This document shows, one piece after another, positions 5,830 through 13,894 of a stretch of DNA of 21,366 bases (positions are counted from its first letter, which is position 1; every line of letters begins with the position of its first letter). The translations under genes were made by a program, and so were the position numbers. The notes under the pieces were generated by a model. That model was given only the letters and a program-made list of their open reading frames with translations. It ran no database searches and had not been told where the DNA came from. The DNA is from CAZGOM01 sp964542875 (GTDB taxonomy: Bacteria; Planctomycetota; Phycisphaerae; Phycisphaerales; Phycisphaeraceae): contig CAZIWA010000100.1 of the NCBI GenBank assembly GCA_964542875.1, positions 1 through 21,366 of the forward strand. Reading direction: 5' to 3'.

Positions 5830-7600
5830 ATCTCAACCGACGTTTTGGCGGCGATGGCTTACCCTCGCGGCTTTGATTGCCTTGAGTTTTTCGGGTTCGC
5901 CGGCGATTGCGCAGGAGACACCGCCGCCCGGCATGCCGACAGGGCCGGGGATGCCGGAGAGCGTGAGCATTCCGACAACGCAGGAGGCGCAAAAGCGCGC
6001 GCCCGAAACGGAAGCGCCGCGGTTTCCTGAGCCGGTGCAGCAGCTTGCCCCGCAGGGATCAAGCGTGGAGAAGGCGGCGGATGTTGGCGAGGTAACAGTG
6101 AAGGCGCATTCGGCGCCGCATTGGCTTTGGATTCTGCCGTTTGTGCTGCTGCTGGGCTCCATTGCGCTGGGGCCGCTTGTGAACCCCCATTGGTGGGAGC
6201 ACAACTACCACTACGTGGCGATCGGCCTGGGGTTAATCACGGCGGTTTACTACCTGTTTTTTCATGGGGACAGCCATCCGTGGTTCCATGCGATCATTGA
6301 GTATTTGAGCTTCATCGCCCTTTTGGCGTCGCTTTACATCGTTTCGGGCGGGATCGTCATTCAAGTGGGGTCCCGCGCGACGCCGATGGCCAATACGGGG
6401 TTGCTGCTGGTGGGCGCGATTGTGGCCAACATCTTCGGCACGACGGGCGCCTCGATGCTGCTTATCCGGCCGTTTATTCGGATGAATAAGAACCACATCA
6501 AGAGCTACCACGTGGTGTTCTTTATCTTTGCGGTTTCGAATCTGGGTGGGGCGCTGACGCCGATTGGCGATCCGCCGCTGTTTTTGGGGTATTTGCAGGG
6601 GATTCCGTTCTTTTGGACGCTGACTCACCTTTGGCCGCTCTGGGTGGTAGCCAACGGAGCGCTGCTGGCGGTGTTTTTTGTCATCGATACGCTTGACCAT
6701 AAGAAGACCCCGCGAACCCATGAGAACGAGCCGGGGTCGGTGATCAAGATCGCAGGGTTAACGAACTTCATTTTTATCGGGGTGATTCTGGTTGGTGTTT
6801 TCCGGCCGAGCATGTTTGATTACTTTGCCTTGATCAGCCAGGGGCATGCGACGGTGGTGAACTTCGCCAGCATTTTGATCTCGCGGGAAGTGTTGATGAT
6901 TGCCGCTGCGGTGGCTTCGCTGAAGTTCACGCCGAAGGTGATCCATGAGCGCAATCAGTTCACATGGGGCCCGATTCGTGAGGTGGCGATCATCTTCATC
7001 GGGATCTTTTCGACGATGGTTCCCGCGCTTGCCTGGCTGGAGAGCAATGCGGCGTCTAAAGACGGCAATGCGCTGCCTTTAAAGACGCCAGGACAGTATT
7101 ACTTCGCTACGGGCGTGCTTTCCAGCGTGTTGGACAATGCGCCGACATATCTGGTCTTCCTCACCACGCGGCTGAGCATGCTGGACCAGGAGCATGTGAA
7201 CATGGCGCACCAGGAAGTCGCCCGGATGACCAAGGAACAGAAACTTGAGTTTGATCCCAAGGGCATGCCGGACGATGTCGCCAAGGCGGTGGAGGAACTG
7301 GTGCATGACCACCCGGACCACATTCTTTCAGGAAAGGTGGACCGGCGGGAGGTGGAACTGGCCTTCCTGCTGGGCAACCTGGCGCTTAACGCGTTCATTG
7401 TCGCGGTTTCAGCCGGCGCGGTGTTCTTCGGCGCGGCGACCTATATCGGCAACGGGCCAAACTTCATGGTGAAGTCGATCGCGGAGAGCTCGGGTGTGAA
7501 GATGCCCAGCTTTTTTGGCTACATCCTCAAATTCACGCTACCGATTCTGCTGCCGATCCTGATTGCCGTGTGGCTGATCTTCTTTGTCCTGCTGGCCTGA
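5816..7600 (+). CDS. NhaD-like sodium:proton antiporter (ion transporter superfamily)
   Basis: A 594-residue polytopic membrane protein. Residues 1-32 form a signal-peptide-like segment (AIA|QE), then a Pro-rich stretch (about 34-95) leads into roughly a dozen membrane helices from about residue 103. Family motifs are present: NIFGTTGASMLLIRP (205-219), NLGGALTPIGDPPLFLG (242-258), SSVLDNAPTYLVF (436-448) and YIGNGPNFMVKSIAE (543-557). The expected activity is exchange of Na+ for H+ at the inner membrane. A charged, His-rich cytoplasmic insert (about 460-512) separates two late helices. The cleavable-looking N-terminus with a Pro-rich extension is longer than in typical NhaD proteins. The start codon is bracketed by an inverted repeat. 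The substrate is inferred from family only; some relatives are called citrate-transporter-like. Confidence 0.85.
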   Translation: MANFESQPTFWRRWLTLAALIALSFSGSPAIAQETPPPGMPTGPGMPESVSIPTTQEAQKRAPETEAPRFPEPVQQLAPQGSSVEKAADVGEVTVKAHSAPHWLWILPFVLLLGSIALGPLVNPHWWEHNYHYVAIGLGLITAVYYLFFHGDSHPWFHAIIEYLSFIALLASLYIVSGGIVIQVGSRATPMANTGLLLVGAIVANIFGTTGASMLLIRPFIRMNKNHIKSYHVVFFIFAVSNLGGALTPIGDPPLFLGYLQGIPFFWTLTHLWPLWVVANGALLAVFFVIDTLDHKKTPRTHENEPGSVIKIAGLTNFIFIGVILVGVFRPSMFDYFALISQGHATVVNFASILISREVLMIAAAVASLKFTPKVIHERNQFTWGPIREVAIIFIGIFSTMVPALAWLESNAASKDGNALPLKTPGQYYFATGVLSSVLDNAPTYLVFLTTRLSMLDQEHVNMAHQEVARMTKEQKLEFDPKGMPDDVAKAVEELVHDHPDHILSGKVDRREVELAFLLGNLALNAFIVAVSAGAVFFGAATYIGNGPNFMVKSIAESSGVKMPSFFGYILKFTLPILLPILIAVWLIFFVLLA

Positions 7601-7684
7601 GGCCCGTTGGAGGCGGAAATTGAAGTATCATGTCGCGCTTGCGAAATGTTTAACCTCTGAAATCCAAGCATTTAATAACCAACC

Positions 7685-9010
7685 ATGGCCAAGAAGAAAC
7701 CCACCAGCCGTTATGCCAAGTCTGAAGCAGCTTTCACCCGTGCACAGAAGGTGATGCCAGGGGGCGTGAGCTCGCCTGTGCGTGCTTACAAAGCCGTCGG
7801 CCGGCAGCCGATTTTCATCAAAAACGGCAAGGGCGCGCGCGTCACGGACATCGATGGGAATGTTTTCGTCGATTATGTGATGAGCTACGGCCCGCACCTC
7901 CTGGGGCATATGCCTGAGGCCATTAAGGTTTCGCTGATGAAGGCGCTGGAGCACTCCACCAGCTTCGGCATGCCCAGCGAGGCGGAGTCTGATCTCGCGG
8001 AACTGGTTACGCAGGCGGTGCCGTCGATCGAGAAGGTTCGGTTCGTGAACTCCGGGACCGAAGCGGTGATGTCGGCAGTTCGGCTGGCCCGGGCGGCCAC
8101 GGGGCGCAACAAAATCATTAAATGCACCGGGTGCTATCACGGGCATCTGGACGCGCTGCTGGTGCAGGCGGGCTCAGGGGCGACCACGCTGGGCACCCCC
8201 AGCTCCCCGGGCGTGCCGGCTTCGGTAACGAGCAACACCATCCTGGTGCCGTTTAACGACCTGGCTGCGGTGGAACGGGCCTTCGTTGAGCATGGCAAGG
8301 ACATTGCCTGCATGGCGGTGGAACCCATCGCGGGCAACATGGGGACGGTTCCCCCTGCGGACGGCTACCTGCAAGGGCTGCGCGACCTGTGCACGAAGTA
8401 CGGGGCGCTTTTGCTGTTTGATGAAGTGATGACGGGGTTCCGGGTGGGGTACGGCGGGGCGCAAGGCTTGTATGGCGTGAAGCCGGATATCACCTGCCTG
8501 GGCAAGATTCTGGGGGCCGGGCTGCCGTGCGCGGCATACGGCGGGCCTGCATCACTGATGAAAAACGTTGCGCCGGAAGGGCCGATGTACCAGGCGGGGA
8601 CGCTTTCGGGCAATCCGCTTGCCATGGCGGCGGGTATCACGATGCTGGAAACCCTGCGTGATCCCGCGATTTATGAGGCGTTGGAAGCGGCAAGCCAGAA
8701 GCTGGAAACGGGGTTGGTTCAAGCGTCGGCAGCGGCCGGGGTGAAGATCTCGATGACGCGCGTGGGCTCGATGATCTGCCCGTTTTTCCTGAGCCAGGCA
8801 CCGGTGAACTACGAAGAGGCGACCAAAGCCGACACGAAGGCGTTTGGCGTGTTTTTCCGGGCAATGCTGGATCATGGCGTGGTTTTGCCTCCCAGCCAGT
8901 ATGAAACGTGGTTTGTGAGCACGGCTCACGATGACCAGGCGTTGCAGGAGACGCTGGATGCGGCGCATGCCGCGTTTGACGCGGTGCATGCTTCCAGCTC
9001 TCGCGGCTGA
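7685..9010 (+). CDS. hemL: Glutamate-1-semialdehyde 2,1-aminomutase
   Basis: A 441-residue class III PLP aminotransferase-fold enzyme that converts glutamate-1-semialdehyde to 5-aminolevulinate in the C5 route of haem/tetrapyrrole synthesis. Visible signatures: MPGGVSSPVRA near the N-terminus, NSGTEA (122-127, PLP phosphate), CYHGHLD (150-156), SSPGVP (173-178), FDEVMTGFR (245-253, Asp246 for the pyridine nitrogen) and the Schiff-base lysine K274 in CLGKILGAGLP. Length and end-to-end similarity fit HemL well. The gene begins at ATG 7685 without an obvious Shine-Dalgarno sequence; TTTAAT at 7671-7676 is compatible with a very short leader. No other haem genes are in view. Confidence 0.97.
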   Translation: MAKKKPTSRYAKSEAAFTRAQKVMPGGVSSPVRAYKAVGRQPIFIKNGKGARVTDIDGNVFVDYVMSYGPHLLGHMPEAIKVSLMKALEHSTSFGMPSEAESDLAELVTQAVPSIEKVRFVNSGTEAVMSAVRLARAATGRNKIIKCTGCYHGHLDALLVQAGSGATTLGTPSSPGVPASVTSNTILVPFNDLAAVERAFVEHGKDIACMAVEPIAGNMGTVPPADGYLQGLRDLCTKYGALLLFDEVMTGFRVGYGGAQGLYGVKPDITCLGKILGAGLPCAAYGGPASLMKNVAPEGPMYQAGTLSGNPLAMAAGITMLETLRDPAIYEALEAASQKLETGLVQASAAAGVKISMTRVGSMICPFFLSQAPVNYEEATKADTKAFGVFFRAMLDHGVVLPPSQYETWFVSTAHDDQALQETLDAAHAAFDAVHASSSRG

Positions 9011-9294
9011 GGCTGAGAAATATCTCTATATCCACTTTGAAAACACGTAGTTACGTGACCGGTGTTCATTGGCATAAATGAGTGAGGATTAATGTCGGGG
9101 GTGTTGGTTGGTCGATAACCAGATAGGCAACGGTCAGATTTCCCCCGATTTGCGCACCAGGTGTTCACATCCGATCCACGCCTGGGGTGAGAAAAAGGCA
9201 GCGGGAGGGGGGCGGGAGTGGTTTGAGGTGGGGAAAGTGGGGGATTGGCGAGAAGGGCGGCAGGAGTGGGAAAATTCCCCACCGAGCCCCACGT
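9011..9294. other. hemL 3' region with nested inverted repeats and G-rich tract
   Basis: No credible gene. TCGGGGG at 9095-9101 pairs with CCCCCGA at 9142-9148, enclosing a second repeat TGGTT/AACCA (9105-9109, 9117-9121); a short ATTT follows, so this could be a weak hemL terminator. CACGTA-GT-TACGTG at 9044-9057 is a near-palindrome. From about 9190 to 9290 the strand is very G-rich with recurrent TGGGG, then GTGGG...CCCAC at 9266-9282. Confidence 0.4.
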
Positions 9295-9324
9295 TTGTCA
9301 AGCCAGTTTTGTATAGTCTATAAA
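9295..9324 (+). promoter_or_regulatory. Candidate distal sigma-70 promoter of mraZ
   Basis: TTGTCA (9295-9300) and TATAAA (9319-9324) are each one base off consensus, with an 18-bp spacer. It would give a ~155-nt leader before the mraZ start. Confidence 0.5.
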
Positions 9325-9415
9325 GTCAAATGAAATATGGGATTATGAAAAATCAAGAGGGGTTGTCGTCCGATAATGTTTTCCACAGGGGCGAATTTAA
9401 GTGAGCAGAATTCAG

Positions 9416-9462
9416 TTGTGGTGGGGAATTGTGTTGATTTGTGGTGAATGGCGATGTAATCT
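9416..9462 (+). promoter_or_regulatory. Proximal mraZ promoter with MraZ-box-like repeats
   Basis: TTGATT (9434-9439), a 17-bp spacer and TAATCT (9457-9462) form a plausible sigma-70 promoter. It overlaps three related octamers, TTGTGGTG (9416-9423), TTGTGTTG (9429-9436) and TTGTGGTG (9439-9446). MraZ of other bacteria represses its own operon by binding spaced TGGG/TGGTG-like direct repeats before the gene, so these are candidate operators; the spacing of 13 and 10 nt is only partly regular. Confidence 0.4.
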
Positions 9463-9487
9463 ATAGGAGTCACCTAGGAACAGCGCC

Positions 9488-9979
9488 GTGCGCGTCTTCT
9501 TCACCGGAACCTACGATTACTCCCTCGACTTAAAAGGTCGTGTGGCGATACCCGCAGAGATCCGGCAGCAGATAGCACACGCAAGCTTGGGCAACCCGGC
9601 TGGACCGCAGTTCCTTTATGTGACCTTGGGGCCTAACAAAAACCTCTGCCTCTACACCGACGCTGAGTTTCAGAGACTCGCCGAGTCTTTGGACAACAGC
9701 ACGATGGACCCACAACTGCTCCAGCAGTTTGAGGAGATGTTTTTCAGTAATGCCCGTCGGGTGGATATCGACTCGCAAGGCCGCGTGTTGATTCCTGACC
9801 AGCTTCTTAAGGACATTGGCCTTGCGACTCCCAGCAAAGTGGCTCTCGTGGGTGTGAAAGACCATCTTGAGATCTACGGGTTGGAAGCCTGGACCAAGCG
9901 TCGGCAGGAAGCACTGGAGAAAAACCCGGGCATTTTGAATCCGCCAAGGGTGGCACGAAATTCTCAGCCCGCCGCTTAA
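9488..9979 (+). CDS. mraZ: Transcriptional regulator MraZ
   Basis: A 163-residue protein with two SpoVT-AbrB-like MraZ half-domains. The first carries D14-L-K-G-R18 (YSLDLKGRVAIP) and the second D95-S-Q-G-R99 (VDIDSQGRVLIP), the conserved DxxxR-type signatures of MraZ. It forms ring-like oligomers that bind repeated boxes upstream of the division/cell-wall cluster. The start is a GTG at 9488 with AGGAA 7 nt upstream. Normally rsmH (mraW), ftsL and ftsI follow at once; here the gene is followed by a noncoding stretch and a strong terminator, so the gene is separated from any dcw cluster. The last ~20 residues (Pro/Asn-rich) extend beyond the usual fold. Confidence 0.95.
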   Translation: MRVFFTGTYDYSLDLKGRVAIPAEIRQQIAHASLGNPAGPQFLYVTLGPNKNLCLYTDAEFQRLAESLDNSTMDPQLLQQFEEMFFSNARRVDIDSQGRVLIPDQLLKDIGLATPSKVALVGVKDHLEIYGLEAWTKRRQEALEKNPGILNPPRVARNSQPAA

Positions 9980-9987
9980 AACACGGC

Positions 9988-10416
9988 AGGCAGTTAAGAC
10001 AGGCGATATCTGGGAAAGGATTCCCAGTAAGCAACAGGTGTGACGGAACGGATTCCAACTCAACAACTTTCAGAGGCGAAAGGAAGGTTGACAGGTTCGC
10101 AGGCATGGCTGGTTTCGGATGAAGAAGGACGTTTACCTACCGAGTGTCATTAATCCGCATCAATTGTTCATGGATGAACAGCGGGTTACCAGGGTGGAGA
10201 CCACAAGGATCGGCGCTCACTGAACTTCAATTTCTACTGAGGAAGCACAGGTAGGTAGTCAGCCCGGAATCGAACAAGCTTGAAGAAAGTCCAAACGGCA
10301 GGAAGCCCCAAAGACTTTCACCCAGATTAATGTGCACAATGAACCTGTGAGTGATTCGCACGGATGCGAGACACCTAAAAATGAAAACACCCCCGCACGC
10401 CTCGCGGGGGTGTTTT
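9988..10416 (+). ncRNA. Candidate CsrB/RsmZ-like CsrA-sequestering RNA
   Basis: This gene-free stretch between mraZ and a strong terminator has 14 GGA triplets, eight as ANGGA (from 10016, 10043, 10048, 10080, 10125, 10170, 10205 and 10360). Four can sit in an ANGGAT hexaloop: CTGGGA/TCCCAG around AAGGAT (10010-10027), GGA/TCC around ACGGAT (10045-10056, short stem), TGTTC/GAACA around ATGGAT (10165-10180) and TCGC/GCGA around ACGGAT (10356-10369). GGC-AGGAA-GCC (10297-10307) sits inside a larger GAAAGTC/GACTTTC stem, and ACAAGGAT (10203-10210) equals the core of the known CsrA SELEX consensus. Known CsrB/RsmZ RNAs present many GGA loops and end in a terminator, as here. The 5' end is unknown: I see no clear promoter after 9980, so it may be processed from the mraZ transcript. 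The CsrA link is inference. Confidence 0.6.
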
Positions 10417-10417
10417 T
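10384..10417. terminator. Strong bidirectional rho-independent terminator
   Basis: AAAACACCCCCGC (10384-10396) pairs perfectly with 10404-10416 around a 7-nt loop; T residues 10413-10417 follow on the plus strand, and A-rich sequence before the stem gives T-runs on the minus strand. It lies between the plus-strand GGA-rich RNA and the convergent minus-strand gene ending at 10454 and can serve both. Confidence 0.93.
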
Positions 10418-10453
10418 GCGTTTGGGTTTTTGAGGGCGTGGTGGGTTGCGGGA

Positions 10454-11383
10454 TCAGCGGACGAACCAGCGCAGGGCGAGCCGGGCGGGATGGTCTGAGA
10501 AGGTGCGCGTCCAGGGGTTGAGCTTGCGGATGGTGCACTGGCCGGTGGTGTTAACGCAGACCCAGGAGACGTCCCAGTTTTGCGAGGCATAAGCCAGTGG
10601 AATGCCGGGGGCCACACGCACAAGCGGGTGGGTGAGGGACTCAAGGGTTTTGCGGCCGGTGTGATAGAAGGAAGAACCCAGAAGAGAAAAGACCTCGTGG
10701 GGAATGGGCTGACCGGTGGCGAGGTCGCTGCAGAGCCCGGAGATGCCGACTTTGAACTCGCGACCCTGGGACTGGGCTTCGCCGATGGCGTCGATGGAGC
10801 CGCGGATGACCTGGCCGTTTGCATCGTGGGCAAGGACTTCCTGCCAGTTATCACAGACGAAGTACCGATAGACTTCCATGTCGTAAATGAAGTTGCGGGA
10901 AGGGGCGTGTGAGCCCAGGTCAAAGGCGGTGGTATCGCGGAGCTTGGGCATCTCCCTGGGAACGGGTTCAATGGCGTTTGTGCCTGGGCGAGCCGCCGGA
11001 GAGTTATCGAGAATCAGGCTCGCGCAGGCCTGGCCGGCGTCCATGTTATAGAGGAAGAAAGACATCCTGGGCTGGGTGCCGTTAAAGCCGGTGCTGGGCT
11101 CCAAAGGCTGGCGAAGCATGGTGACGCCGGCGACGTGGGATTGATTGATGAGATAGGCCACGCGGAAGTCGATGATTTCCCGGTAGAGCCCGTTGAAGGC
11201 GGGGTCTTGGGTGGCGGGGGAGCCGAAGGGGACGATGTGCTCTTCGTGGGTGAACTCGGTATAGACGCGCAGGTCGGCACCGCGAGAGATGGCGGCGGCA
11301 AGGTCGGCGTAAGCGCCGGAGGTGATCTTGCGGGAAGGGGCTAGTTCGAGCGCGCAGCGCCAGGGGTTTGGGAGTTGGGGCAT
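10454..11383 (-). CDS. Conserved protein of unknown function
   Basis: A 309-residue protein without signal peptide or membrane helix, so probably cytoplasmic. It is rich in aromatic residues; recognisable stretches include VYTEFTHEEHI (about 40-50), MSFFLYNMD, NFIYDMEVYRYFVCDNWQEVLAHD in the middle and a C-terminal ALRWFVR. I recall similar unnamed proteins from planctomycetes and lentisphaerae, but know no function. The strong sequence character (low compositional bias, no frame breaks) shows a real gene. It begins 17 bp behind the prepilin-like gene on the same strand, so the two are very likely co-transcribed. Start codon at 11383; no good Shine-Dalgarno sequence is seen, which would fit translational coupling. 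Confidence 0.75.
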   Translation of the reverse strand: MPQLPNPWRCALELAPSRKITSGAYADLAAAISRGADLRVYTEFTHEEHIVPFGSPATQDPAFNGLYREIIDFRVAYLINQSHVAGVTMLRQPLEPSTGFNGTQPRMSFFLYNMDAGQACASLILDNSPAARPGTNAIEPVPREMPKLRDTTAFDLGSHAPSRNFIYDMEVYRYFVCDNWQEVLAHDANGQVIRGSIDAIGEAQSQGREFKVGISGLCSDLATGQPIPHEVFSLLGSSFYHTGRKTLESLTHPLVRVAPGIPLAYASQNWDVSWVCVNTTGQCTIRKLNPWTRTFSDHPARLALRWFVR

Positions 11384-11400
11384 GTGGGGAGTGTAACGGT

Positions 11401-12330
11401 TTATTGGGCGTCGTAGAAGTTCCAGAGGGCGGTGAGGGCTCCGTTGCCGGCATAGGCGTAGCCTGCGGAGGAGCCTGTGCCGCCGGTACCGTCGGCCTGG
11501 GCGAGCGAGCGGCCCTCGACGGTCATGGAGAAGTAGATGAAGGGTTGGTATCCGCCGATGTTTTTGGCAGCGAATTTAGAGGAGCCGTCGTTGAAGAGGA
11601 GATTTGTGCCGTCGCCGTGGGGGTTGGAGACGCCGACGCCATTGACCCATCCTTCGTTGTCGATGATGGTGGTGTGGTTGGGTTTGAGTTTGGAGACTTT
11701 GTTGCCGCCGTACCATCCGCGGTGGAAGTAGTTTCCGCCGCCGTCGGGGTTACAGTCCCAGTTTCCCACGCCCATGAAGGTGGAGGGGTAGAGATTTTGT
11801 TTTGCGAATTGGGTGGTGTAGGAGAAGGCGGAGTCGTAACTAAAGTTGTTGTAGGCGAAGGGAGTGCGGTTTGCAGTGCCGGCGACGATCATGGGGGCCA
11901 CATCGGGGCATTCCCAGATGCTGCGTTGCACGAATTTGGAGGGCAGGGGCGCCTGGTAGCCCATCCAGAAAAACCATCCCAGGCCGATGGGGGTGACCCG
12001 GTTCCATCCGCCGAGGATGCCTTCGGGGCAGGCTTGGCCCTGGGCGGAATTATTGCGGACGCTGGCGAAGGAGGAGCCGCCCAGGAGTTTGCCGCCGCCC
12101 TGGCCCCAGATGTGTTTGGAGCCGGGTTGCGGGACCCAGTCTTTGGCGTCGGCAGCGTACATGCCGAGCATGATGCCGTGCTGGTGGAGGTTGGCGGAGC
12201 ATTGCGTGCGTCTGGCCAGGTCGCGAGCAGAGCGGAGGGAGGGGAGGAGGATGGTCATGATCACGGCGATGATGGCAATGACGACGAGGAGTTCGACGAG
12301 TGTGAAGGCGTTGGATGATCTGCGGGGCAT
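11401..12330 (-). CDS. Prepilin-type protein with H-x9-DG motif
   Basis: A 309-residue pseudopilin-like protein. The leader MPRRSSNA is followed by F9TLVELLVVIAIIAVIMTILLP, with Glu13 at mature +5; the residue before the cleavage point is Ala8 rather than the usual Gly, which processing enzymes can tolerate but is less common. The C-terminal half contains H238-x9-D248-G249 (HGDGTNLLFNDG), an exact H-x9-DG motif. Cys101, Cys141 and Cys193 could form disulphides in the periplasm. GGAG lies 9 nt before the ATG. It heads a two-gene minus-strand unit with the unknown gene at 10454-11383 and is divergent from ruvB across 287 bp. Confidence 0.88.
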   Translation of the reverse strand: MPRRSSNAFTLVELLVVIAIIAVIMTILLPSLRSARDLARRTQCSANLHQHGIMLGMYAADAKDWVPQPGSKHIWGQGGGKLLGGSSFASVRNNSAQGQACPEGILGGWNRVTPIGLGWFFWMGYQAPLPSKFVQRSIWECPDVAPMIVAGTANRTPFAYNNFSYDSAFSYTTQFAKQNLYPSTFMGVGNWDCNPDGGGNYFHRGWYGGNKVSKLKPNHTTIIDNEGWVNGVGVSNPHGDGTNLLFNDGSSKFAAKNIGGYQPFIYFSMTVEGRSLAQADGTGGTGSSAGYAYAGNGALTALWNFYDAQ

Positions 12331-12617
12331 TGGTTGTCGCTCCGTGTCGCGTTGGGATTAGGTTGTTGTGGTCAGGAACCGGATCTGGCTAAATGTTATT
12401 ACATTCGTGAGAATACAAAAAAGAGGGTGCGCTTACAAGTGAATCCATTGACGATTGAGGTTTTTATTTTTGGGGCGACGAGGGCGGGGGATGCGTGTAT
12501 GGGATGGTCGGGGCGGGTGGCGCGGCACGATTTGACCGACCGTGAGTGAAGGTTCCTGATATCTTGGGTGGCGTTCGCAGGGATGCAGAATCGTCGGGCT
12601 AACAGAAACCATACGCC

Positions 12618-13682
12618 ATGGCCAAAGAGCGGCTTATTACAGGATCGGCAGTGACTCCGGAGGAAGACCGGGTCAACCAGTCGCTGAGGCCATCGAAGAT
12701 CGATGATTATGTGGGTCAGCCGAAGCTGATTGAGCGGCTGAAGATCACGCTGGCGGCGGTGAAGCAACGCAAGGAGCCGATGGAGCATGTGCTGCTGCAT
12801 GGGCCGCCTGGGCTGGGGAAGACGACGCTGGCGCACATCATCGCCAATGAGATGGCAACGCATTTGATTGTGACCTCCGGGCCGGCGATTTCCAAGCCGG
12901 CGGACCTGGTGGGCACGCTGACGAAGCTTCAGCACGGGGATGTGCTGTTTATCGATGAGATTCACCGGTTGAACATCGCGCTGGAGGAATACCTGTATTC
13001 GGCGATGGAAGACTTCAAGATCGATTTCACCCTGGATTCGGGGATGCATGCGAAGGTGATCACGATGCAGATCAAACCGTTTTGCCTGATCGGCGCGACG
13101 ACCCGGGCGGGGCTGATTTCCGGGCCGATGCGGTCGCGCTTTGGGCTGCTGCACAACCTGGAGTATTACGCAGAGGAAGACCTGATTCGGATTCTGCACC
13201 GGTCGGCGGGGATTTTGAATGTCGGGATGGGCGGGGGGCCGGGGAAAGAAAAAGAGATGGGCGAGAGCCTGCGGGCGATTGCGGAGCGGTCGCGGGGAAC
13301 GCCTCGCATTGCCAACCGGCTGCTGAGGCGGGTGCGGGACTTTGCGCAGGTGAGGAACAACGGGGAGCTTTCGCCTCGGGTGATTCAAGAGGCGCTGACG
13401 CTGGAAGGCGTGGACCAGCATGGGCTGGATGAACTGGACCGAAAGTACATGCGGGTGATCGGCGAGGTGTACCGAGGCGGACCGGTGGGGCTGGAAGCCA
13501 TCGCGGCAACACTGGGCGAGGATTCGGGCACGCTGGAAGACACGGTGGAGCCGTATCTGCTGCAGATCGGGTTTTTGGCTCGGACGCGCAAAGGGCGGCA
13601 GTTAACGATGGCGGGCGGGGCGCATGTCGGGCTGAAGGTGGCGGAGCCGGAGTTGGGGGATGAGGCTTTGTTTGGGGGGTAA
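12618..13682 (+). CDS. ruvB: Holliday junction branch migration DNA helicase RuvB
   Basis: A 354-residue AAA+ motor that drives branch migration of Holliday junctions with RuvA and RuvC. Motifs: Walker A GPPGLGKT (62-69), Walker B FIDEIH (111-116), sensor 1 GATTRAG (159-165), the arginine-finger region GPMRSRFG (169-176, R172/R174), sensor 2 GTPRIANRLLRRVRDFA, and the C-terminal winged-helix with VEPYLLQIGFLARTRKGR. A Gly/Lys-rich insertion (GMGGGPGKEKEM) in the lid region is longer than in Escherichia coli. ruvA and ruvC are not next to it in the window. The start at 12618 leaves the usual N-terminal arm. Confidence 0.97.
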   Translation: MAKERLITGSAVTPEEDRVNQSLRPSKIDDYVGQPKLIERLKITLAAVKQRKEPMEHVLLHGPPGLGKTTLAHIIANEMATHLIVTSGPAISKPADLVGTLTKLQHGDVLFIDEIHRLNIALEEYLYSAMEDFKIDFTLDSGMHAKVITMQIKPFCLIGATTRAGLISGPMRSRFGLLHNLEYYAEEDLIRILHRSAGILNVGMGGGPGKEKEMGESLRAIAERSRGTPRIANRLLRRVRDFAQVRNNGELSPRVIQEALTLEGVDQHGLDELDRKYMRVIGEVYRGGPVGLEAIAATLGEDSGTLEDTVEPYLLQIGFLARTRKGRQLTMAGGAHVGLKVAEPELGDEALFGG

Positions 13683-13894
13683 AACGGGACGTCGGATTGC
13701 GACAAAGGCGTCTAATCCGGCCTACCTCAGACCATTTGTGTGAAGCCGACGTGAAGGCGCGGTGAGCCTCAGGCACGCGGTGAGGATATTGTTGAAACAA
13801 AGAATTTTGATGTCGACAGCGAGACGAGACGGTTTGGGCTGGCTAGCATTGGGTCTTGTGTGAGATTTTCTTCCTTTTTGCTTGGGGCTATGCA

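Noticed and set aside
9108..9323. Possible 71-residue protein upstream of mraZ
   Set aside because: It covers the G-rich tract and a promoter candidate, has a Gly/Glu/Trp-biased product and no family resemblance.
9379..9387. DnaA-box-like TTTTCCACA upstream of mraZ
   Set aside because: A single site with one mismatch and no cluster, AT-rich unwinding element or dnaA/dnaN gene; not enough for an origin or a DnaA-regulated promoter.
10119..10223. Small 34-codon ORF (MKKDVYLPSVINPH...) within the GGA-rich stretch, overlapping a 5-codon ORF by ATGA
   Set aside because: No Shine-Dalgarno at a useful distance and one of the CsrA-type hairpins lies within it. I cannot exclude a small peptide, but the RNA reading explains more of the sequence.
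9988..10416. RNase P RNA, tmRNA or SRP RNA in the same stretch
   Set aside because: A GAAGAAAGTCC resembles part of RNase P RNA, but the other universally conserved RNase P segments are missing; no tRNA-like end (tmRNA) and no SRP Alu/S-domain motifs were found.
11368..12318. Plus-strand frame of 316 codons opposite the second prepilin gene
   Set aside because: The product is Gly/Val/Ala-rich low complexity; the minus strand carries clear prepilin and H-x9-DG motifs.
12399..13421. Minus-strand frame of 340 codons opposite ruvB
   Set aside because: It is the antisense shadow of ruvB with an Arg/His/Gln/Pro-rich product and no family signature.
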